A program made the position numbers and the translations under genes. A stretch of 64,000 bases of DNA from Xanthomarina spongicola (GTDB taxonomy: Bacteria > Bacteroidota > Bacteroidia > Flavobacteriales > Flavobacteriaceae). The stretch covers positions 372,001-436,000 of the forward strand of contig NZ_QGGP01000001.1 of the NCBI RefSeq assembly GCF_003148645.1, in the 5' to 3' direction. Under the pieces are notes generated by a model that did not search any database, was not told the origin of the DNA, and was given only the letters and a program-made list of their open reading frames with translations. Shown one piece after another: positions 37,477-46,369 of this stretch (position 1 is its first letter; the number at the start of each line of letters is the position of its first letter).

Positions 37477-38931
37477 ATGTACTTAGGAAAACTTTCTTTA
37501 CGTCTTCGCATATTTATAGCCATGATTCTTTTGGTTTTATTAGCATCCATACTAATTGCAGCAGTTACTATATATCAATATAATGAAGAAGCTAAAGACT
37601 ATCATCGAGAAAGGTTAGAACGTAAAGAAGAAAATATTAAGGAGAGTATAGAATATGCCATTAAGAAGACAACATATCCAGTTACTACCGAAAATATGGC
37701 TCTTATTTTTAAAGATGAAATTTACGAAATTGCAGCCATCCATAAACTTCAGATTAATCTTTACGATTTAGATGGTGGCCTTATAAAATCTTCCAGAGCA
37801 ACTTTTGAAACCGACTCGCTTACAAAATGCTTAAGTGCTGAAGTTTTAAATACGTTATCCAATACAGTGGAACATAGATATGTTAATAAAACAGAAGAAA
37901 ATGGTGAAACATTCCTTTCATCTTACACATATATCACAGATCAAAAATTTAAACCCTTAGCTATTTTAAATTTACCTTATTTAGAGAATGATGATTTTTT
38001 AAATAAAGAACTCAACGAATTTTTAGAGCGTTTAAGTTATGCCTATTTTTTAATGCTAATTATTGCCATTGTTTTAGCATATTTTCTTTCAAAGTATATT
38101 ACAAAATCGCTTAAAACCATAAGTGATAAAATGAATGAAACCAGACTTGAAAAGCGCAATAAGAAAATAGAAATTGAGTCTACAAGTGAAGAAATTGCAG
38201 CATTGGTTAATTCTTATAATCGCATGATTGATGAATTAGAAGAAAGTGCAGTTAAATTAGCCACCAGCGAACGTGAACAAGCTTGGAGGGAAATGGCAAA
38301 ACAAGTTGCACACGAAATAAAGAATCCGTTAACTCCAATGCGTTTAAGTGTACAGAGTTTTCAACGAAAATTCGATCCAAACGACGAAAATATTTATCAA
38401 AAAGTAGATGAATATTCAAAAACACTTATTCAACAAATAGACACCATGAGTTCTATAGCTTCGGCATTTTCTAATTTTGCTAAAATGCCAGCACAACAAA
38501 ACGAAATGTTGAATGTGGTTGAAATTACACGTTTAGCATTAGATATTTTTAGTGAAGATTATATAGAATTTCAAAGCGAAAAAGAAAAAATTATGGCTAA
38601 GTTAGATAGAACTCAGCTAATAAGAGTTATCACTAATTTAGTAAAAAATGGCATTCAAGCCATTCCAGACGAAAAAGTAGACAAAAAGATTATTGTAAAA
38701 GTTTTTGAAGAATATAACACAATAAATATCAGTATTTCAGATAATGGAATTGGTGTTTTAGATGAAAATGCTTCAAAAATATTCGAACCCAAATTCACCA
38801 CAAAATCAAGTGGAATGGGACTTGGTCTTGCTATGGTAAAAAACATTGTGGAAACTTATAATGGAAGTATTACCTTTATAACCCAAAAAAATATAGGCAC
38901 TACTTTTAAAGTGTCATTCCCTAAAGAATAA
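37477..38931 (+). CDS. membrane sensor histidine kinase
   Basis: 484 residues. Transmembrane helices at about 12-32 and 187-207 flank an extracytoplasmic sensor domain; a HAMP-like region follows (208-260), then a HisKA domain with His279 in AREMAKQVAHEIKNPLTP-like context, and a HATPase domain with N, G1 (SDNGIGVL) and G2 (GMGLGLAMVKNI) boxes. The LTPMRLSVQ run resembles NtrY-type kinases. No response regulator lies nearby, so the partner is unknown. Confidence 0.9.
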   Translation: MYLGKLSLRLRIFIAMILLVLLASILIAAVTIYQYNEEAKDYHRERLERKEENIKESIEYAIKKTTYPVTTENMALIFKDEIYEIAAIHKLQINLYDLDGGLIKSSRATFETDSLTKCLSAEVLNTLSNTVEHRYVNKTEENGETFLSSYTYITDQKFKPLAILNLPYLENDDFLNKELNEFLERLSYAYFLMLIIAIVLAYFLSKYITKSLKTISDKMNETRLEKRNKKIEIESTSEEIAALVNSYNRMIDELEESAVKLATSEREQAWREMAKQVAHEIKNPLTPMRLSVQSFQRKFDPNDENIYQKVDEYSKTLIQQIDTMSSIASAFSNFAKMPAQQNEMLNVVEITRLALDIFSEDYIEFQSEKEKIMAKLDRTQLIRVITNLVKNGIQAIPDEKVDKKIIVKVFEEYNTINISISDNGIGVLDENASKIFEPKFTTKSSGMGLGLAMVKNIVETYNGSITFITQKNIGTTFKVSFPKE

Positions 38932-38947
38932 TCTAAAAAGATATTAA

Positions 38948-39379
38948 ATGAAACATCTATTATTAATATTATTTACGACATTCAATCTAAGCTTATTTGC
39001 GCAAACAGAGAAGCCAGTTGGTACATATGAAAAAGTTTTTAATGCCAATAATGGAGATGTCATGACTTGGACCATAACATTAAATCCAGATGGGACTTTT
39101 TTGTATCGTTTTTATAGAAATTTTCAAAATGGTATTCCACCAGAAGAAAATTTTTACAGCAAGGGAAGGTGGAGATCTCAAAAACATTTAGTCTTTTTTT
39201 CTACTACCGAAAATGATTTAGACGACACGCATACCATGAATTTTACCAATACCAGAGCAAGAATAAATAGTAAATCTCCAAGAGATAAATCAGATAGAAT
39301 TATTAAAACTTCAATTGTTTTTTACGATTCTGAAATTTCAGAAGTAAAAGGACTAGAACTTTTTAAGGAGACTAATTAA
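38948..39379 (+). CDS. small secreted protein, unknown function
   Basis: 143 residues. Signal peptide (LLLILFTTFNLSLFAQ) and a beta-rich lipocalin-like pattern (PVGTYEKVF, MTWTITLNPDGTFLYRFY, SKGRWRS). It lies 16 bases after the kinase gene and 16 before enoyl-CoA hydratase, so it may be cotranscribed. I recognise no named family. Confidence 0.7.
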   Translation: MKHLLLILFTTFNLSLFAQTEKPVGTYEKVFNANNGDVMTWTITLNPDGTFLYRFYRNFQNGIPPEENFYSKGRWRSQKHLVFFSTTENDLDDTHTMNFTNTRARINSKSPRDKSDRIIKTSIVFYDSEISEVKGLELFKETN

Positions 39380-39395
39380 AATAAAACAATTTACA

Positions 39396-40178
39396 ATGAC
39401 TTACGAAACTATCATAGCAGATTTCCAAAACGGAATTACAACCATAACTATTAACAGACCAAGTAAACTTAATGCATTAAATAAGTCAACCATTCAAGAA
39501 TTACATGATGCTTTAGATGCAGCAAATAAAGATGTCAATACCAAAGTGATTATTGTAACAGGAAGTGGCGAAAAAGCTTTTGTTGCTGGAGCAGATATTA
39601 GCGAGTTTGCACACTTTGATGTTGCAAATGGTGGAAAGTTAGCAGCTAAAGGGCAAGAATTACTATTCGATTTTGTTGAAAATTTATCAACTCCAGTAAT
39701 TGCAGCCGTTAATGGTTTTGCACTTGGTGGAGGTTTGGAATTAGCTATGGCTTGTCATTTTAGAGTAGCTAGCGATAATGCTAAAATGGGACTTCCAGAA
39801 ACATCTTTAGGTGTTATTCCTGGTTATGGTGGTACACAACGTTTACCACAATTGGTTGGGAAAGGTCGTGCTATGGAAATGGTTATGACAGCTGGAATGA
39901 TTGACACTAACCAAGCACTTGCTTATGGATTGGTAAACCATGTAACTACCCAAGAAGAACTGTTACCACTTGCTGAAAAAATTGCCAGTAAAATTATGCG
40001 AAATTCCTCAGTTGCCATTAAAGGCGCAATTAAAGCTGTGAATGCAAATTTTAAAGATGGCGTAGATGGTTATCAAGTAGAAATTGAGGAATTTGGAAAG
40101 TGTTTTGGAACTGAAGATTTTACCGAAGGCACCACTGCTTTTCTAGAAAAACGTAAAGCTGATTTTCCTGGGAAATAA
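39396..40178 (+). CDS. enoyl-CoA hydratase/isomerase family protein
   Basis: 260 residues of the crotonase fold: the oxyanion-hole segments KAFVAGADISEF and NGFALGGGLELAMACH, the Glu-bearing GLPETSLGVIPGYGGTQRLPQ (two catalytic Glu positions), and the C-terminal FTEGTTAFLEKRKADF. It hydrates 2-enoyl-CoA, probably short chains as in crotonase-type enzymes; fatty-acid or amino-acid degradation is the likely setting. Confidence 0.93.
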   Translation: MTYETIIADFQNGITTITINRPSKLNALNKSTIQELHDALDAANKDVNTKVIIVTGSGEKAFVAGADISEFAHFDVANGGKLAAKGQELLFDFVENLSTPVIAAVNGFALGGGLELAMACHFRVASDNAKMGLPETSLGVIPGYGGTQRLPQLVGKGRAMEMVMTAGMIDTNQALAYGLVNHVTTQEELLPLAEKIASKIMRNSSVAIKGAIKAVNANFKDGVDGYQVEIEEFGKCFGTEDFTEGTTAFLEKRKADFPGK

Positions 40179-40332
40179 AAGATTATTTTACAGATTTAAT
40201 TAGAATTTCATTTACGTGTTTGTGTACGATTTGTGGCGTGTTTAAGTACCTAATTTAGCTAATAAAAACCGAATAGAAAATCCGTGAGGATTTTCGTAAG
40301 TAGGCTAGAACTAGCAATTAATTTTATACGGT

Positions 40333-40892
40333 GTTAGCTGCTGGAATTTTGTATTTTAATGAAGACTAATGACTCTCGTCACAGTCCAATTTTCATCCGT
40401 TTTTTTCCAAATCATAACGAATCTACTTGCTTGTGTTTTATTTTCTGGTGTTTCTTTGTTATTAAAAGTATGATAACCCATAATAACAGCTCCATAATCC
40501 TTTATAGGGTAAACCTCTAAACTACCATCAATTAAGGTTCTTGAAACTTTATTGCAAATATTGTTTTCCAGTGCAGTTAGAACTTGTTTTTTTGAGGTAG
40601 ATAGGCCTCCTTCATCGTGAAAAAATTCCAAATCTTCCGAATAAAGAGCGGTTTGCACATCCATATCACAGGAATTATAAGCATCAAATAATTTTTTATC
40701 CAACGATACAATAGTTTCATACAATTCTTGATTGGCAGGCACATAAGTTCTTCCTAAAATATCTTCATATGTTTCTTGTGAATAGGATAATGAGGCTTGT
40801 AATAGAATAATTGAAATAAAAAGCAATCTTATTTTTTGAAAAATCATATCATTTTTAATTTAGGTTAATCGTTTCTTATTCTTGCAGCTAAC
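40333..40892. repeat. inverted 9-mer pair flanking the DUF4440-like gene
   Basis: GTTAGCTGC at 40333-40341 and its complement GCAGCTAAC at 40884-40892 bracket the gene at 40356-40847. Small palindromes lie outside both: AAAATCC/GGATTTT and GCTAG/CTAGC on the left, CTGATAT/ATATCAG and CCTGCCTG/CAGGCAGG (40934-40953) on the right. It may be a cassette-like insert bounded by repeats; no recombinase is present. Confidence 0.4.
40356..40847 (-). CDS. secreted SnoaL/DUF4440-like protein
   Basis: 163 residues. Signal peptide (FISIILLQASLSYSQE) followed by an NTF2-like fold: LDKKLFDAYNSCDMDVQTALYSEDLEFFHDEGG, then a C-terminal SRFVMIWKKTDENWTVTRVISLH. Such domains bind small ligands or act as hydrolases or cyclases, and no catalytic set is evident. 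It is isolated and flanked by inverted 9-mers (40333 and 40884). Confidence 0.75.
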   Translation of the reverse strand: MIFQKIRLLFISIILLQASLSYSQETYEDILGRTYVPANQELYETIVSLDKKLFDAYNSCDMDVQTALYSEDLEFFHDEGGLSTSKKQVLTALENNICNKVSRTLIDGSLEVYPIKDYGAVIMGYHTFNNKETPENKTQASRFVMIWKKTDENWTVTRVISLH

Positions 40893-40933
40893 GGTCTGAT
40901 ATGAAATCGTTTTAATGTTTTATATCAGCTGTA

Positions 40934-40953
40934 CCTGCCTGACGGCAGGCAGG
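40934..40953. repeat. CCTGCCTGACGGCAGGCAGG palindromic repeat
   Basis: A perfect 8-bp inverted repeat with a 4-base loop, GC-rich against the AT-rich background and followed by AACGAAGTTCGT. Similar elements are scattered in Flavobacteriaceae. It could also terminate either neighbouring minus-strand transcript. Confidence 0.6.
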
Positions 40954-41001
40954 AACGAAGTTCGTCTTTTTTTTGCACAAAGTCAAGATTAAGAGATTTT
41001 G

Positions 41002-41928
41002 TTAATTGCCAAATTCAAGTTGTCGGTTATATTCTTTGTCATCAAAATAACCTTTAGATTCTTGGATTAATCCATCTTCACTTAAAGTCCATTCTTCAAA
41101 ACCACTAATTTGTACTTTATTACCTGTTCCATTAGGTCCAGTGTTTGTTCCAATTAAAGTCCAATGGAATTCTGTGCTATTTGATTTTGGGACAAGGCTA
41201 TCAAAACGTACAATCATATCTGGAAAAGCAGTCATAAATCCTTGTGCAACGTTTGATATAGCATCTCTGCCAATGGCAGGATCTCCATCATTTACTTGCA
41301 ATGAGCCATCTTCTTCAAAGAACATAGAAACAAATTCCGGTCGCACACCACTCCACACTTGCGCGTAGCTTTTAGCAAAAATCTCCATATCGAATTTTCT
41401 CAACTCTTCTGGTAAGCGTGTATTTGTGAATGAGATGTTAATAAACTTCCATTTACCATCTTCCTTGATTAGGGTAAAATTGTCGATGTTATTTGTCCGT
41501 GGAACACCAAAACTATGTAAGGTAGCATCAGCCCAAACAAAAGCAATTTGCCCTTTATTTATAAGGATTTTGTATTCATTTACTGGCTCATAAAAGGGCT
41601 TCCGTTCACGATTTTTTTGTGACTCAAAATATTCACTAATTGTGATGACGGAATTTTTCGAAGCTCCATCTCGAATTATGGCACTTGCCAAGTTTGCCTT
41701 GTTTGAAACTATGGAATCCAAAGCCTGCCAATTAGAATTGCCTACATTAAATAATAGTTTTTCTACAAGGGCTTTTAATTCTTCTTCCTCTGGATTTGGA
41801 GTTTTTTCTTTTTGTTCTGTAAGAACTTCTTCAATGACATCTGGTTTGTCTTGTTTTGATTGACAACTAATAATAAAGATGGAAAAAACGAAGATGAAAA
41901 CGCTTGGAATTTTTAATGGATTAGTCAT
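41002..41928 (-). CDS. lipoprotein with two SnoaL-like domains
   Basis: 308 residues. Lipoprotein signal IFVFSIFIISC (Cys at about 22), an acidic linker, then an NTF2-like domain (about 50-175) and a second one (about 185-305) with MIVRFDSLVPKSNSTEFHWTLIGTNTGPNG-type SnoaL/ester cyclase features, ending NRQLEFGN. Domain duplication is clear from the repeated strand pattern (KWKFINISFTN; EWTLSEDGLIQE). Function unknown. Confidence 0.75.
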   Translation of the reverse strand: MTNPLKIPSVFIFVFSIFIISCQSKQDKPDVIEEVLTEQKEKTPNPEEEELKALVEKLLFNVGNSNWQALDSIVSNKANLASAIIRDGASKNSVITISEYFESQKNRERKPFYEPVNEYKILINKGQIAFVWADATLHSFGVPRTNNIDNFTLIKEDGKWKFINISFTNTRLPEELRKFDMEIFAKSYAQVWSGVRPEFVSMFFEEDGSLQVNDGDPAIGRDAISNVAQGFMTAFPDMIVRFDSLVPKSNSTEFHWTLIGTNTGPNGTGNKVQISGFEEWTLSEDGLIQESKGYFDDKEYNRQLEFGN

Positions 41929-42041
41929 AATGAGTACGTTTTATGGTTACAAATTATTGTTTTGAATCGCTATTTTCATTTTAGGTAGAGAGGAACTAAG
42001 ATATCATTTATTTCTAACTAAATTAATTAAGCAAAACTATA

Positions 42042-42083
42042 AAGATTCTTCGGTCGTCCTTTGGGACTCTCTCTGAATGACAT
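42042..42083. repeat. dispersed repeat fragment (CTGAATGACA type)
   Basis: ATTCTTCGGTCGTCCTTTGG followed by CTCTCTCTGAATGACAT just downstream of the HD-domain gene is a recognisable member of the scattered flavobacterial intergenic elements. Confidence 0.5.
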
Positions 42084-42088
42084 AGAAA

Positions 42089-42745
42089 CTATTTTTCACC
42101 TTCCCATTCAGCATAAAACTGCTCAAGATATTTCACCATAAATTCATGGCGTTTTTCAGCCATTTGTTTCCCTGTTTTGGTATTCATTAGGTCTTTTAGC
42201 AATAATAATTTTTCGTAAAAATGATTGATGGTAGGAGCTGCTGAGGCTTTATATGCTTCTTTGCTCATGTTGAGGTCAGGAAGAATATCTGGATTATAAA
42301 TTGCTCTGTTTTTAAAGCCTCCATAATTAAAGGTTCTGGCAATACCAATGGCTCCAAGTGCATCTAATCTGTCTGCATCCTGGATAACATCCAATTCAGG
42401 AGATTTAAATGTTTTTGAAGAATCTAAAGTAGAGTTATAAGATATGTTTTCAATAATGTTGATGACATGCTCAATAACATCTTTTTCAACTTGAATGCTA
42501 TTTAAAAAATCACGAGCTAATTTAGGCCCAACTGTTTCATCTCCATGATGGAATTTACTGTCTGCAATATCATGCAATAAAGCTCCAAGTTTTACCACAA
42601 AGGCGTCCACTACTTCTTTTTCAGAGATGAGAGAGCAATTATTAAAAACTCTTAGAATATGAAACCAGTCGTGACCTCCTTCAGCATTTTTAAGGGTTTC
42701 TTTTACAAAAACTTTGGTTTTTTCTATCTGTACTTCCTGAGTCAC
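42089..42745 (-). CDS. HD-domain phosphohydrolase
   Basis: 218 residues. The HD signature: HDWFHILRVFNNC (first His) and LGALLHDIADSKFHHGDE (His-Asp), then VIQDADRLDALGAIGIART, as in the YedJ-like group. HD proteins hydrolyse phosphate esters such as nucleotides; the substrate is unknown. A repeat copy (42764-42790) lies at its promoter side. Confidence 0.88.
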   Translation of the reverse strand: MTQEVQIEKTKVFVKETLKNAEGGHDWFHILRVFNNCSLISEKEVVDAFVVKLGALLHDIADSKFHHGDETVGPKLARDFLNSIQVEKDVIEHVINIIENISYNSTLDSSKTFKSPELDVIQDADRLDALGAIGIARTFNYGGFKNRAIYNPDILPDLNMSKEAYKASAAPTINHFYEKLLLLKDLMNTKTGKQMAEKRHEFMVKYLEQFYAEWEGEK

Positions 42746-42763
42746 TAAATTAGGATTCTATTA

Positions 42764-42790
42764 TGTCTGGTTGAGCGCAGTCGAAACCTC
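42764..42790. repeat. second copy of the GAGCGCAGTCGAA repeat
   Basis: GGTTGAGCGCAGTCGAAACC shares GAGCGCAGTCGAA with 9594-9623; the ends here are GGTT/AACC rather than CACT/AGTG, so the palindromic arms changed together. Confidence 0.6.
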
Positions 42791-42832
42791 TTTAAAAATT
42801 CCTTTTATCGCTTAAACAAACTATTTATAATA

Positions 42833-43816
42833 TTAAACTATTGGTTCAACCCATTTAAATTGATGTGAATTTTGTGGAATTTTCATACGTTCCGACAATC
42901 TGATTAATCGTGAAGGAAGTTTCATTAAATAATCGCGAGCTTTTTCAGCTTCGTCAGACAAGTTTGTGATTTTGTCAATTTCCCAGCGTTTCAGCAGCTT
43001 GTCTAAAATGTCCACATAATCGTTTGAGGTGTAAACACCAATACGTTGTGCTGTATTTGAAAATTCTTCGAAAGCAGAACCAATTTTACCACCAGATTCT
43101 CTTAAAAAATGTGCTGGCATCGTAATTTTTAACTTCATCATTTGCTGAAAAGCCATCATCATTTGGTTTGGATCTACTTTAAAAATACGTTCCACAAATT
43201 CACAATAAGCATGATGGTGTCTCATTTCGTCTCCAGAAATAATCTTACACATTTTACTTAATTGCTTATTGCCTTTGTCTTTAGCAAGTTTGGCTACTCG
43301 ATTGTGAGAAATATAAGTTGCTAATTCTTGAAAACTGGTATACAGAAAGTTTTTATATGGATCTTGGTCTGTGCCAATATCAAAACCATCAGCAATAAGA
43401 TGCTGTGTGGTTTTTTCTATTTCTTTCATATTTACTCTCCCAGAAAGATATAAGTATTTGTTTAAAACGTCTCCATGTCTGTTTTCTTCTGCTGTCCAAT
43501 GTCTTACCCATTTTCCCCAAGAATTTCTACCACCTTGATCGACACCTTCAACATCCATTAACCAAGATTCGTATGTTGGTAAAGCTTCTTCAGTAATCAT
43601 ATCTCCAACTAAAACCACCCAAAAATCGTAAGGTAGCTCTTTAGAAAGCTCTCTAATTTCTTTCACTTCTTCCATGAAGTTTTCACCTTCAGAATTAGGT
43701 AAAAAATCTGTTGGTTGCCAAATACTATCTACAGGAATAAGATATTTCTCAATCAATGCATCGACATCCTTTTCTAAGTGTTTCATTACTTCCAATCTAA
43801 CATTTTTCAACGACAT
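42833..43816 (-). CDS. acyl-ACP desaturase
   Basis: 327 residues of the ferritin-like soluble desaturase family. Two di-iron motifs, EENRHG (residues near 131) and DEMRHH (near 218), with the other Glu ligands in the surrounding helices. It would introduce a double bond into acyl-ACP with oxygen and ferredoxin. It sits 11 bases after plsC, which fits membrane-lipid synthesis. Confidence 0.93.
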   Translation of the reverse strand: MSLKNVRLEVMKHLEKDVDALIEKYLIPVDSIWQPTDFLPNSEGENFMEEVKEIRELSKELPYDFWVVLVGDMITEEALPTYESWLMDVEGVDQGGRNSWGKWVRHWTAEENRHGDVLNKYLYLSGRVNMKEIEKTTQHLIADGFDIGTDQDPYKNFLYTSFQELATYISHNRVAKLAKDKGNKQLSKMCKIISGDEMRHHHAYCEFVERIFKVDPNQMMMAFQQMMKLKITMPAHFLRESGGKIGSAFEEFSNTAQRIGVYTSNDYVDILDKLLKRWEIDKITNLSDEAEKARDYLMKLPSRLIRLSERMKIPQNSHQFKWVEPIV

Positions 43817-43827
43817 AATTTAGAGTT

Positions 43828-44565
43828 TTAAGGGTTTATACCAGAGCTAATGGTCCTTTCTATTTGTTTAATTAACTCTTGCTTATCTTCAAAGTTAGTT
43901 AATTTTAGAGGTTCGTGAACCGTTAATTGAATATGATTTCCAATTCCCATAGGAAATTTGCCATAACGTAACATTTTCCAAGAATTATTTATAGTAATAG
44001 GAACAATCAAAGCTGAGGGAATTTTCTTAAATAGCATTTCAAGACCTTTGGTTTGAAAAGGATTTGGATGTCCATTTTTACTTCGCGTACCTTCAGGAAA
44101 AATAACGGCAGTACGTTTAGTTTTCTCTATGTATTCTCCAAATTTTAAGATAGCTGGTAAAGATTGTCTTGGGTTTTTTCTATCTATTAATACAGAGCCA
44201 CCATGACGTAAATTATAAGAAACACTAGGAATTCCTTTTCCTAATTCCTGTTTGCTAATAAATTTTGGATGATGTTTGCGCATATACCAAATAATACAAG
44301 GAATATCGTACATACTTTGATGATTAGCTACAATAATTAAGGGTTGGTCTGAAGATATTTTATATGCATTTTTAAAGGTATAACGTGTTCCTAAAATATT
44401 AGTGCAACGCATAATAAAAAACTGAAGCCAATCGACACTTTTTTTATGTGCTTGATATCCTAGTACATTAAAACAAAACCATTGAATAGGATGAAAGATT
44501 ACTAAAGTTAGTAAAAAGACTACTGCGTAAATGGACGTTAAGATATAAGCTAATAATTTTTGCAT
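43828..44565 (-). CDS. plsC: 1-acyl-glycerol-3-phosphate acyltransferase (PlsC family)
   Basis: 245 residues. One N-terminal membrane segment, the NHQSMYDIP motif (HX4D) and FPEGTRSKNG, the two PlsC catalytic and substrate motifs, then IVPITINNSWKML. It acylates lysophosphatidate or similar acceptors at the inner membrane. It precedes the desaturase in one transcript. Confidence 0.92.
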   Translation of the reverse strand: MQKLLAYILTSIYAVVFLLTLVIFHPIQWFCFNVLGYQAHKKSVDWLQFFIMRCTNILGTRYTFKNAYKISSDQPLIIVANHQSMYDIPCIIWYMRKHHPKFISKQELGKGIPSVSYNLRHGGSVLIDRKNPRQSLPAILKFGEYIEKTKRTAVIFPEGTRSKNGHPNPFQTKGLEMLFKKIPSALIVPITINNSWKMLRYGKFPMGIGNHIQLTVHEPLKLTNFEDKQELIKQIERTISSGINP

Positions 44566-44601
44566 GTTACAAAATTAAGAAAATATAAAAGCTTACAAAC
44601 A

Positions 44602-45003
44602 TTAATAGATAGGAATGCAGATATTATCTACACAGTCGAAACCTATTGGAGGTGAAGGGATATCGCAAGTCGACATTCCACCACAACCCTCTTGATTAAA
44701 AGACGCTTCAAGAGTATTGAAATCAGCAACCCAATTAGTCAGTTCTAAAGTGTCAATGGAAGTGGTATAAATTAAGAATTCCCATGGACCACCACATGGT
44801 TTGCTTCCGAAAGCTATAAAACGACATTCAAAATCGTCACTACAGATGGAAGTTTCAGCAAAAGCTCGAATTTGTTCTCTTTGTTCGGCTATAAACGATT
44901 TTTGGTCGGCACATGAAACGGGTTCATCATCATCCGAGCAACTAAAGGCTGCTAAAAAAAGCATTTGAGATATGATTAAGCTAATAATAAACGATGTTTT
45001 CAT
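44602..45003 (-). CDS. small Cys-rich lipoprotein, unknown function
   Basis: 133 residues. Lipobox FLAAFSC with Cys at about 22, followed by an acidic SDDDEP stretch and about eight further cysteines in spaced pairs (SICSDDFECRF, KPCGGPWEF, GCGGMSTCDIP, CVDNICIPIY), suggesting a disulfide-rich outer-membrane or periplasmic domain. I do not recognise the family. Confidence 0.72.
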   Translation of the reverse strand: MKTSFIISLIISQMLFLAAFSCSDDDEPVSCADQKSFIAEQREQIRAFAETSICSDDFECRFIAFGSKPCGGPWEFLIYTTSIDTLELTNWVADFNTLEASFNQEGCGGMSTCDIPSPPIGFDCVDNICIPIY

Positions 45004-45049
45004 CCCTGTTTTTTTGAAATACGATATTACTAAATGCTTGTGAGATCAC

Positions 45050-45082
45050 ATAAAAAAACCACGACAAAAATCGTGGTTTATA
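45050..45082 (-). terminator. terminator of the bacilliredoxin gene
   Basis: AAACCACGA (45056-45064) pairs with TCGTGGTTT (45071-45079); on the minus strand the T7 tail follows the hairpin. The plus side also has T-rich sequence. Confidence 0.85.
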
Positions 45083-45103
45083 TTTTTTATTTTCATTGCA
45101 ATA

Positions 45104-45514
45104 TTAGCAATACTCATTATAAGCATCAACTAAATTTTCTGCAATAATTTCTGCTGGACGACCTTCAATATGATGACGTTCTAACATATGAACCAATTCA
45201 CCATCTTTAAATAAAGCCATGCAAGGTGAACTTGGAGGAAACGGAATCATGTGTTCTCTTGCCTTGTCAACAGCTTCTTTATCTACTCCTGCAAAAACGG
45301 TTACTAAATTTGTAGGACGTTTTGCATTTTGGATACTCATTCTTGCTCCTGGACGTGCATTTGCTGCTGCACAACCACAAACAGAGTTAACAACTATTAA
45401 AGTTGTACCAGGTTTAGCTAAAGCAGTTTCAACAGCTTCGGCAGTATGCAATTCTTCAAAACCAACTTTAGTTAAATCTTCACGCATTGGTTTTACTAAT
45501 TCTGCTGGATACAT
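45104..45514 (-). CDS. BrxA/BrxB family bacilliredoxin
   Basis: 136 residues. The start MYPAELVKPMREDL and the CGC active motif in VVNSVCGCAAANARPGA identify the YphP/YqiW family, with a further conserved Cys in PPSSPCMALFKDGELVHM. In Bacillus these remove bacillithiol from oxidised proteins; whether this organism makes bacillithiol is not visible here. It is a single-gene unit. Confidence 0.93.
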   Translation of the reverse strand: MYPAELVKPMREDLTKVGFEELHTAEAVETALAKPGTTLIVVNSVCGCAAANARPGARMSIQNAKRPTNLVTVFAGVDKEAVDKAREHMIPFPPSSPCMALFKDGELVHMLERHHIEGRPAEIIAENLVDAYNEYC

Positions 45515-45631
45515 ATCTTTTAATTTTTAAAATTATTATTTAGACTGCAAAGATACCAATTGTGTAACAAAGTATATAAACAAACTACTAACAAATAGTA
45601 TATTTACCCATAATTAAAATTTATAGTTAGG

Positions 45632-46369
45632 ATGAGTTTTTCAAAATGGATTGGCGCGGCTTTAGGATGGTCGATTGGAGGTCCAATAGGTGCCATATTA
45701 GGCATGGCTTTAGGAAGTGTTGTTGATGGGTTTTCCAATGGAAATATTAAGGTAGAAACACAACATCCTTATGGAAGAAAAAGGCGTACTCAATCTGGAG
45801 ATTTTGAAATTAGCCTATTAGTTCTTTCTTCAGTAGTTATTAAAGCAGATGGCAAACAAGACCAAAGAGAGTTAGATTTTGTTCGTCAGCAATTTGTTGG
45901 TATGTATGGAAAAGAAAGAGCCAATCATGCTTTTAAGTTATTTAAAGGAATCAATAAACAAGAAATACCAACACGTCAGGTTTGTTTGCAGATTAGACAA
46001 ATGATGGATCATCCATCACGATTACAACTCCTTCATTTTTTATTTGGAATAGCAAAAGCCGATGGTATTGTGGTTGAAAGTGAAGTGAGTATCATTCAAA
46101 CCATAGCCAATTATTTAGGAATTAGTCATCAAGATTTTGAAAGTATTAAAGCCATGTTTTACAACAGTAGCGACAATGCTTATAAAATTCTTGAGATAAC
46201 AAAAGAAGCTACAGTTACAGAAATTAAAGCTGCCTATAGAAAAATGGCAAAAAAATACCATCCAGATAAAGTAATACACTTAGGAAAAGAGCATCAACAA
46301 GGAGCTGAGGAAAAGTTTAGACAAGTTCAAGATGCTTATGAGCAGATACAAAAGGAAAGAGGGTTTTAA
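45632..46369 (+). CDS. TerB/DnaJ-domain protein (DjlA-like)
   Basis: 245 residues. A short glycine-rich hydrophobic N-terminus (GAALGWSIGGPIGAILGMALG), a TerB-like helical domain (about 60-170) and a C-terminal J domain with the HPD motif in MAKKYHPDKV. Probably a membrane-associated co-chaperone of DnaK. It converges with the metal permease gene; the two stop codons overlap (46366-46369). Confidence 0.88.
   Translation: MSFSKWIGAALGWSIGGPIGAILGMALGSVVDGFSNGNIKVETQHPYGRKRRTQSGDFEISLLVLSSVVIKADGKQDQRELDFVRQQFVGMYGKERANHAFKLFKGINKQEIPTRQVCLQIRQMMDHPSRLQLLHFLFGIAKADGIVVESEVSIIQTIANYLGISHQDFESIKAMFYNSSDNAYKILEITKEATVTEIKAAYRKMAKKYHPDKVIHLGKEHQQGAEEKFRQVQDAYEQIQKERGF

Noticed and set aside
40333-40892. 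Integron attC sites
   Set aside because: GTTAGCTGC does not fit the attC R box GTTRRRY, and there is no integrase gene.
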